Assembly (NCBI GenBank): GCA_004151065.3
Contig: NWUY0304917143.1
Span: 1-35,524 of the forward strand
DNA from: Larix sibirica
Lineage: Eukaryota > Streptophyta > Pinopsida > Pinales > Pinaceae
DNA: 35,524 nucleotides
Direction: 5' to 3'
Shown here piece after piece: positions 30,493 to 35,524 of this stretch. Both the position numbers and the translations under genes were made by a program. Position 1 is the stretch's first letter. Each line of letters starts with the position of its first letter. The notes under the pieces are model-generated. The model made no database searches. It was not told where the DNA came from and worked only from the letters and a program-made list of their open reading frames with translations.

Positions 30493-31276
30493 CTCGTCGT
30501 TAATGCTTTGCACGCGGTAGATAAGAACCAGGTGCTGGTATGGTAGTCAATCCACATTGAATCGCTAGTGGTGGTGGGAGCGAGCGTTTCCGCTGGTGTA
30601 CCGTTAAGCGGTCGAGACTTAGAAGATTCTCTCACCCATGTCGTGATCGAAGCGCGAAGAATGCATCGTATAATAAAAGATATGCGCATTTATCTACCGA
30701 AGAACCGGCAGTGAAATTAATCCAAGGTAAGGGCGTCTTTTAGGGGAAGAAATACTAGCTACGAATATCCCAACCCTTCGAATACGATGTGAACTTGGCC
30801 GTATCTCTATATCTAGATTTCTAGAATCTATGGGGAACCTCGCGGCACCCACCGAATCCAAGTATGCGAATTGACCCTTATTTATTGCATTGCGAGAGCA
30901 TCATATATAATCAATATCATCTTCGCAAATGAGGAGGATTATTGGCACAGAGCCGCTTTTTGTAAAGGAAAATTCGTTCTTAGCTACCCAGTTAAAGTGA
31001 GATTCTCCCCGCCAAGAAGCCAAGCCGGGAAAAGATTATTCCCGCCTCAGACCTGGGCCCACCTTTTGGTGAAGAATGTGGAGGAGCAGCCGTCAATGAA
31101 TGATCCAGAGATCCGCAAACTCCGCTCCGAGGAAGTTCTCTAAATATGGGGGAGCCATAAAAATCCTTAAGAACGACTTAAGCCTCTTTAAAATAAGTGT
31201 TTTGTCAATCTCAGTCGGCCCACAAATACATAACTGTTGAGTCCCTGGAACACCCCTGCTGCCGCCCAGATCCTCA
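30493..31276. other. Intergenic after the rRNA fragment
   Basis: A 127-codon minus frame (30306-30689) covers the rRNA fragment antisense and is spurious. A 90-codon + frame (30871-31143) and a 67-codon minus frame (31093-31296) carry no motif I recognise. The latter begins just inside the end of the long 31277-32023 frame and could be a shifted continuation of it. Confidence 0.45.
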
Positions 31277-32023
31277 TTAAGTAGGGGTATGAGCAAACCA
31301 CCCCTCAGGGCTTCCCGTTGAGGTGTTCCTATCTCCTGTTCGAGTCAGCTTTGGGATAGTGATGATTTCGAATCCACATGAATAATCTCTCCATAAAGCT
31401 GCCATACTTTTTTTGTTGCGTAATATGGTGGAGACTTCAATTGTTTCTAAATCGGAGGTTATTAAATTGACCTTTTTCCCGCTAGCCGCTGCTCGATAAT
31501 TAATATATTCAAGGCATATTCCCCAGAGGAATATGAAATCACCACCCGTGACGAACTTCGAACAAAGAGCATTAAACCCATTATGGGCGCACACTTCTAA
31601 ATTACACAATTCTTCCCTGCCGGACCAACATGACTCTAGTATAGATGAGTCTTTAGCTTCGTTCTGGTTAAGACAGTTTGGATCCCAAGAGAGTAGTGTA
31701 GTAACGGAAAGAATTAGTAAAGCTGCTCCTACTAAGATACAAAATGATGATTGTTTCCTCCGGGCCCCCACAATGAAGTAGAATACGGATAAACCTGGTA
31801 ATCTCGAGATCGCGGAAACACAAATGGATAATAAAATGGTAGCCAATAAATAAGAAAGGCAAGTATTATAGGAAAGATAGAGGATAGGCGTCTCAGCCCA
31901 CCAGCTAGCGATAAAAGCCCATAAGCCAGCTAGCAAGCATTGTATCCAGCGGTTAGTGTCTCCAGTTCTTTCTCCAGCGGGTAGGCGGGAACAGGTCGAG
32001 TTGAAATGATGATATAATAAGGC
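31277..32023 (-). CDS. Unassigned open frame, likely multi-pass membrane protein
   Basis: The minus strand is open for 248 codons from just after a TAG (32024-32026) to a stop at 31277. This is longer than expected by chance in this composition (by rough estimate well under one per window). There is no ATG in the first 200 codons, and a start at TTG (31936) would give 219 residues. From that TTG, hydrophobic stretches lie at about 5-20 (LWAFIASWWAETPILYL), 28-46 (CLSYLLATILLSICVSAIS), 49-60 and 67-85 (SFCILVGAALLILSVTTLLS), with a weaker one near 128-143 (GGDFIFLWGICLEYINY). A more polar C-terminal part follows. The arrangement would suit an inner-membrane protein. It matches none of the standard plant mitochondrial genes I know (nad, cox, ccm, mttB, atp, sdh). 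It may be an exon, a 5'-truncated gene or a lineage-specific ORF. In plant mitochondria, editing of ACG can create a start. Confidence 0.35.
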   Translation of the reverse strand, partial: ALLYHHFNSTCSRLPAGERTGDTNRWIQCLLAGLWAFIASWWAETPILYLSYNTCLSYLLATILLSICVSAISRLPGLSVFYFIVGARRKQSSFCILVGAALLILSVTTLLSWDPNCLNQNEAKDSSILESCWSGREELCNLEVCAHNGFNALCSKFVTGGDFIFLWGICLEYINYRAAASGKKVNLITSDLETIEVSTILRNKKSMAALWRDYSCGFEIITIPKLTRTGDRNTSTGSPEGWFAHTPT

Positions 32024-33430
32024 CTAGAGTTGGTATGGTGAGGTAGGCTCTTTCTCTAGCTTAGAGGTGGTTAATTGGGAGAGGAGATATGCAATAATTC
32101 CATAGATTCTACGTAGACATGGGTGACTTAGTGCAGATGCTTCAAACAAGGGCAACAAGGACTGATGCTGAAAGAATAGAGGTAAGGCTTATGGTGAAAC
32201 AAGCTGAGTATTTATCCCCAGCATGCAGGTCGGTAGGGAGGTAGGTAGATAGTAGGTAGGTTACAATTTCCTCATTCCTGCTTTCCGTTCAATCCGAAAC
32301 AGTCCCATATTCCGGGAGAGGCTGTTATTTATTGGATTCTCTCTACTAATTAAGTATTCCAGAGAGACAAGTTCCAACTGATACATCTAGCGAGTTACAA
32401 CTAACCCAATCACACTTCCCCATCGGTCAATAGGATAAAGCCCCTCCCCCTTCTTTGGTCGTGGGAGCGGGTTCGTACCTAACCCCCTCTTCCCATATGG
32501 TCGAGCGGGCTTCGCCTCCTCACCCCTCCCTTCCCTTAGGGTCGACCACTTAACTAGGGGTTGCAAGATAGTGCTGGGCCTTATTTCATCTGTTTTTCTA
32601 TGTCTCTGAGTGTTTCCTTAGTTGATTAGTTTTAACACCACGGTTGATGAGGCAGTGGTCAAGTCTATAGTTTGTTAATATCCTTCCTGGGCACAATAAG
32701 GGACTGAACCCCTGACGTACTGAGCCTGACCGGTTATAAAGACTAATGAAGAAGGTTGCCTAAGCTCTTGACTGGTGCATTGGTTTTCGGGCCTGACGTG
32801 TGTGATTGGCTATTATTTGTAAAGAGAAACGCAATATGGGGTTTCGAGACGATGGATTTCTCATTGGGCTGATTAAACGTGATGGGATGTGCCTTTCAAA
32901 TAGAATATCTAATAAATACGGGTAATAAATACAATTAGGATGGCTCATGTCCTTACCGGGTATAACTAACACATGGTAAGGTTTAATTAGGAATAAGGGT
33001 TCATGCCGGGCGGAAGTCTGTTGAGCGTAGCGAGTGGCCCGTGCTTTGTTTGATGAGTAAGTTTTTCTTTCAATGGGATTGCCTCCTGGGGCTGCAAAGA
33101 GAAATGAAAGCTCGATGCGTTGAGTGTTGGGCACCCCCTTGGGCACTGGATTGTATCTGGTTCCCTTGGAGAAGTGGAAACCACACGAATTAGTGCTAAA
33201 GAAGTGTTTTCCAAGTGATACAGCGGCACCTCGGAGTTGACTGTGCCCACGAGACGTTCTGTTGGAGCATCTATCCCCGAACTCACTATTAAGGGAAGAT
33301 AAGAAAAAGAGAGTCTTTCTCCCTTCCTTAAGTAAGGCCGGCGGACCTATTGACCTCGAAGGACCAATGCCTTCCTGTCTGTACGAAGGGTTGACCGAAT
33401 TGATTTCTTCGGCAATGAAACTGGATCATC
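32024..33430. other. Intergenic, nothing assigned
   Basis: A GGTAGG-type microsatellite lies at about 32228-32262. Two overlapping minus frames (128 and 99 codons, 32760-33286) are unassigned. A GGGACTGAACCCCTGAC segment at 32699 recalls a tRNA T arm but was rejected. Confidence 0.45.
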
Positions 33431-33464
33431 CTGCCTGATTGATCTGGCAATGAATGAGACAGTC

Positions 33465-33640
33465 TCATCCTGATCTGGGAACAGCAACAGAAAGCATGTG
33501 CTCGTTAATAATGAATACTGAACGCGTTATCCCAGAAATACACATGACAAGTCGGCGTGTTCTCGTGAATATTCCATGGAAAAAAGGATCATCCTGATCT
33601 GGGAGCATCATGCGATCGTGAATAATCTAATATGGATGGC
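33465..33640. repeat. TCATCCTGATCTGGGA repeats
   Basis: The 16-base word is exact at 33465-33480 and 33589-33604, 124 bases apart. It is followed by related CGTTAATAATGAATA and CGTGAATAATCTAATA segments. Confidence 0.7.
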
Positions 33641-33717
33641 GATTTTAAGAGGTAAGTCAATCGATCCAGCCAGAAAGAATATGTCCGGGAGCAGCGAGCG
33701 GGTGATCCCACTTGCCA

Positions 33718-34066
33718 GCCTTATGACTTTCTTTCTGTCCTGATCTACACGCACGCACTCTAACGGCGGGTTGGGTGATTGCATCCACTTGCCTTCTGAC
33801 TTACTTTCTTTCCTGATCTACACACTAGAGAAACAATACACCCTAACGGCGGGGTGATCCGGGAGCAGGCAGCTGTCACGTAACCAACCACCGACTCTTA
33901 AATATATCAAATAATAGATCTAAACTGATTGATTCAATCTGACTGATAACTGAACCCTAACGGCGGGGTGATCGATCGCACCGGGAGCAGCTGAACCAAC
34001 CACCGACTCTTAAATATATCAAATAATAGATCTAAACTGATTGATTTTATTTCTTCTGATAACTGA
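33718..34066. repeat. Tandem repeat with an exact 53-bp core
   Basis: Two units of about 113 bases begin CCCTAACGGCGGGGTGATC at 33841 and 33955. Each contains an identical 53-base core (33882-33934 and 33994-34046; starts AACCAACCACCGACTCTTAA, ends CTGATTGATT) and then CTGATAACTGA. Two older partial units precede them with TTTCTT(T)C, TGATCTACAC and CTAACGGCGGG (33730-33770 and 33803-33855). The last unit runs directly into the gypsy integrase fragment. Confidence 0.85.
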
Positions 34067-34144
34067 GAAGCGAGCCACTATGTTTTCCTTGTTGTCGAAG
34101 GTTGGCATAGCCTCTTCCCATTTTGTCAAATAATCAATGGCCAC
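34064..34144 (-). pseudogene. Ty3/gypsy integrase core fragment
   Basis: Twenty-seven minus-strand codons read VAIDYLTKWEEAMPTFDNKE, then NIVARFS. This is the integrase segment around the first catalytic Asp of plant Ty3/gypsy elements, where the usual form is (V/I)A(T/I)DYxTKWxEA. Homology is lost at the tandem repeat on one side (34063) and decays into stops within about 20-40 bases on the other, so only this segment of pol survives. It has the same orientation as the gag-pro remnant at 14.7-17.1 kb but lies 17 kb away, so it is probably a separate insertion or a rearranged piece. Confidence 0.75.
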
Positions 34145-34149
34145 AAATC

Positions 34150-35130
34150 CTGCTTATCACATCTGCTATCAAGGTAATTGACTGGTCAGATATCACCTAT
34201 AAAAGACTGGATTCTGCTTATGACCCCCTGAGAGTAGAAATAGAGACCATGCCGTACCAATTCCAAGAGCTATTGAGCTTGCTGGTGGTTTGTAGTGATC
34301 GCAGCATCGAATCAATGAGAACGGAAAGCAACTCATTCGACCTGCCAATCCTTCTCTCACTCCATCTCCGACCATATCAATGATGTTTGACTTTCGCCCA
34401 GTACGCACCTACGAATCCGTTCCCAGGCCATCCGCTCACTTTATTGGATTTCCATTTAGCTCTAGTCGAGTTGAATCGATGGAAATGGGTGAGCACCGCT
34501 TATATAATAATGAGCCTTGGAAGCCAAATCAGAGGAGTGGTAATTCAGCCCACACTAGAACCTTGTAGATGGAAGGTAGTGGGTCATCTATCACGTATTA
34601 AATACTGGATTCGGTTGAGCAAAGGCGGGAATGGAGCAGGAAAGCGTAATGGGATTGGGATTGAAGAATGTCGAGAAGGTTTTTCCAAATACATGGATGG
34701 CTCTCACTCATCTCATGGGGAGATAGCTATGTTCAACAAAGGTGTGTGGCGATGCCGAATGTCCGTCTGTTTTGCATCCCAGGTGTTTCGCACTACACCG
34801 ATAGCTGGCCCCAGGGAGACTCTTGAAACCATGAATTAGGGTTCCCCACCCATACCTGAATTTAGCATTCGGCTACAGGCGAGCAGGTGAAACACGAACA
34901 GACCGACCAAACTAGGCTTAGCAAGCAATCACCGGACCCAGGCTGATATATTATGAACATTGAATTCACTGATAGATCAAGATTGCTAGATCACTTTGGG
35001 CACGATTATTAACCCTTTCCCTCCGCTATTCGGGAGCTCGGGGCAAAGCTGATTGGTGTTCGCTGATCGAGGTTTGATTGTAGTTAGATACGAGAATTCG
35101 GCATCGTTCTGATCCCTTCGCATCCGTCAC
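34150..35130. other. Possible further retrotransposon debris, no gene
   Basis: The 86-, 71- and 150-codon frames on both strands (34123-34839) overlap one another and show no motif. The region upstream of the integrase fragment on the minus strand should hold RNase H if the element were longer, but none was recognised. Confidence 0.4.
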
Positions 35131-35153
35131 CAAATTCAAGAAGGCGAGGGCAC

Positions 35154-35275
35154 GGGGGCAGGGAGAGCGGGAACGGGACAAAGCCAAGCTAGGGCGGCAG
35201 GAACGGGGGACTACATAGATATGGGACGGGTAGGGGTACAAGGCGAGGGGAGGACGGGGGGTACGAGCCGCCAGC
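35154..35275 (+). other. G-rich tract with quadruplex potential
   Basis: GGGGG, GGG, GGG and GGG with loops CA, AGAGC and AAC occur at 35154-35177, a canonical four-run G-quadruplex motif. A second cluster at 35223-35261 has five runs, with one ten-base loop. Degenerate GGGACGGG and GGCGAGGG words recur throughout. No gene is associated. Confidence 0.7.
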
Positions 35276-35524
35276 GGGACCGACCCACCAAGTCCGAGAG
35301 CCAGAGCATGCTATTATTCCGAACCGCACATATTGGAGTTGAAGCAAATAAGTGAGTCTGTATACCAGATGGTGCCCAGACTTTCAACAACTATTCCTGA
35401 AGAGGGCCCTTACCCTTTATATCTCATGTGCACTGGGGCACATAAGGTCCGTCAGGGGCTCGACTGATAAGGATGCGATTGGGAGCGCTCAAACCTCCGC
35501 CTCCTAAAATGGCAAGAATAGGAC
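35276..35524. other. Window end, nothing recognised
   Basis: No gene, RNA or repeat could be supported in the final 250 bases. Confidence 0.5.

Noticed and set aside
30559-30572. GAATCGCTAGT as a second piece of 18S rRNA
   Set aside because: An 11-base match without flanking similarity is not significant against a 1.8-kb gene.
32685-32765. Possible tRNA (T-arm-like GTCAGGGGTTCAGTCCC on the minus strand)
   Set aside because: Only four pairs in the T stem, and no acceptor or anticodon stems can be formed.
1-35524. Group II intron or maturase
   Set aside because: No domain V core or reverse transcriptase/maturase motif was found on either strand by eye.
1-35524. CRISPR array, bacterial defence or operon
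   Set aside because: No regularly spaced identical repeats with unique spacers, no ribosome-binding sites and no compact coding, which is consistent with organellar spacer.

Overview
The window looks like intergenic DNA from a large, repeat-rich plant mitochondrial genome, most likely a gymnosperm and perhaps a conifer. Three things point that way. The only intact gene I recognise is a plant-mitochondrial-type initiator tRNA gene, trnfM(CAU), on the minus strand at 6244-6317. A short piece at 30438-30492 matches the 3' end of plant mitochondrial small-subunit rRNA. The rest is a mosaic of degenerate short repeats and decayed nuclear-type LTR retrotransposons, including a Ty3/gypsy gag-pro of a type I associate with conifer nuclear genomes. 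The host assignment is inference; no database was searched.

Layout. 1-5000: non-coding, built largely from diverged dispersed repeats, including a GTGAGG-rich stretch and a family centred on GTACCTCGGTCCTC that recurs near 18.5-19 kb and 30.3 kb. 5000-6243: a Gln/Asn-rich decayed frame and unassigned sequence. 6244-6317: trnfM. 6.4-10.9 kb: nothing recognisable. 10.9-18.4 kb: a block with strong strand asymmetry (G-poor on the + strand) that holds the gag-pro pseudogene on the minus strand (14660-17061), two coding-like remnants on opposite strands at 12.2-12.8 kb, and CCTGCAC minisatellites near 13.25 and 13.72 kb. This block is probably nuclear-derived. 18.4-22 kb: dispersed and degenerate tandem repeats. 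22.1-23.35 kb: AT-rich transposon-like DNA with perfect palindromes, a polypurine tract and a copia-like LTR. 23.4-27.7 kb: degenerate duplications. 27.77-28.43 kb: a broken Gly/Asn/Ala/Thr-rich internally repeated protein. 28.9-29.2 kb: three strong hairpins. 29.9-30.5 kb: a minisatellite, a perfect 38-bp tandem duplication, a tRNA-like fold and the rRNA fragment. 31277-32023: a 248-codon open frame for a hydrophobic protein, without an ATG start. 33.4-34.15 kb: tandem repeats abutting a gypsy integrase fragment. 35.15-35.27 kb: a G-rich stretch with quadruplex potential.

No standard mitochondrial protein gene, group II intron core, CRISPR array or bacterial-type operon was recognised. No set of genes here can be argued to work together as a pathway. 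The best candidates for something new are the 31277-32023 membrane-protein frame, the unusual C33 of trnfM, and the hairpin, repeat and RNA-fragment cluster at 28.9-30.5 kb. None of them amounts to a demonstrated new system.
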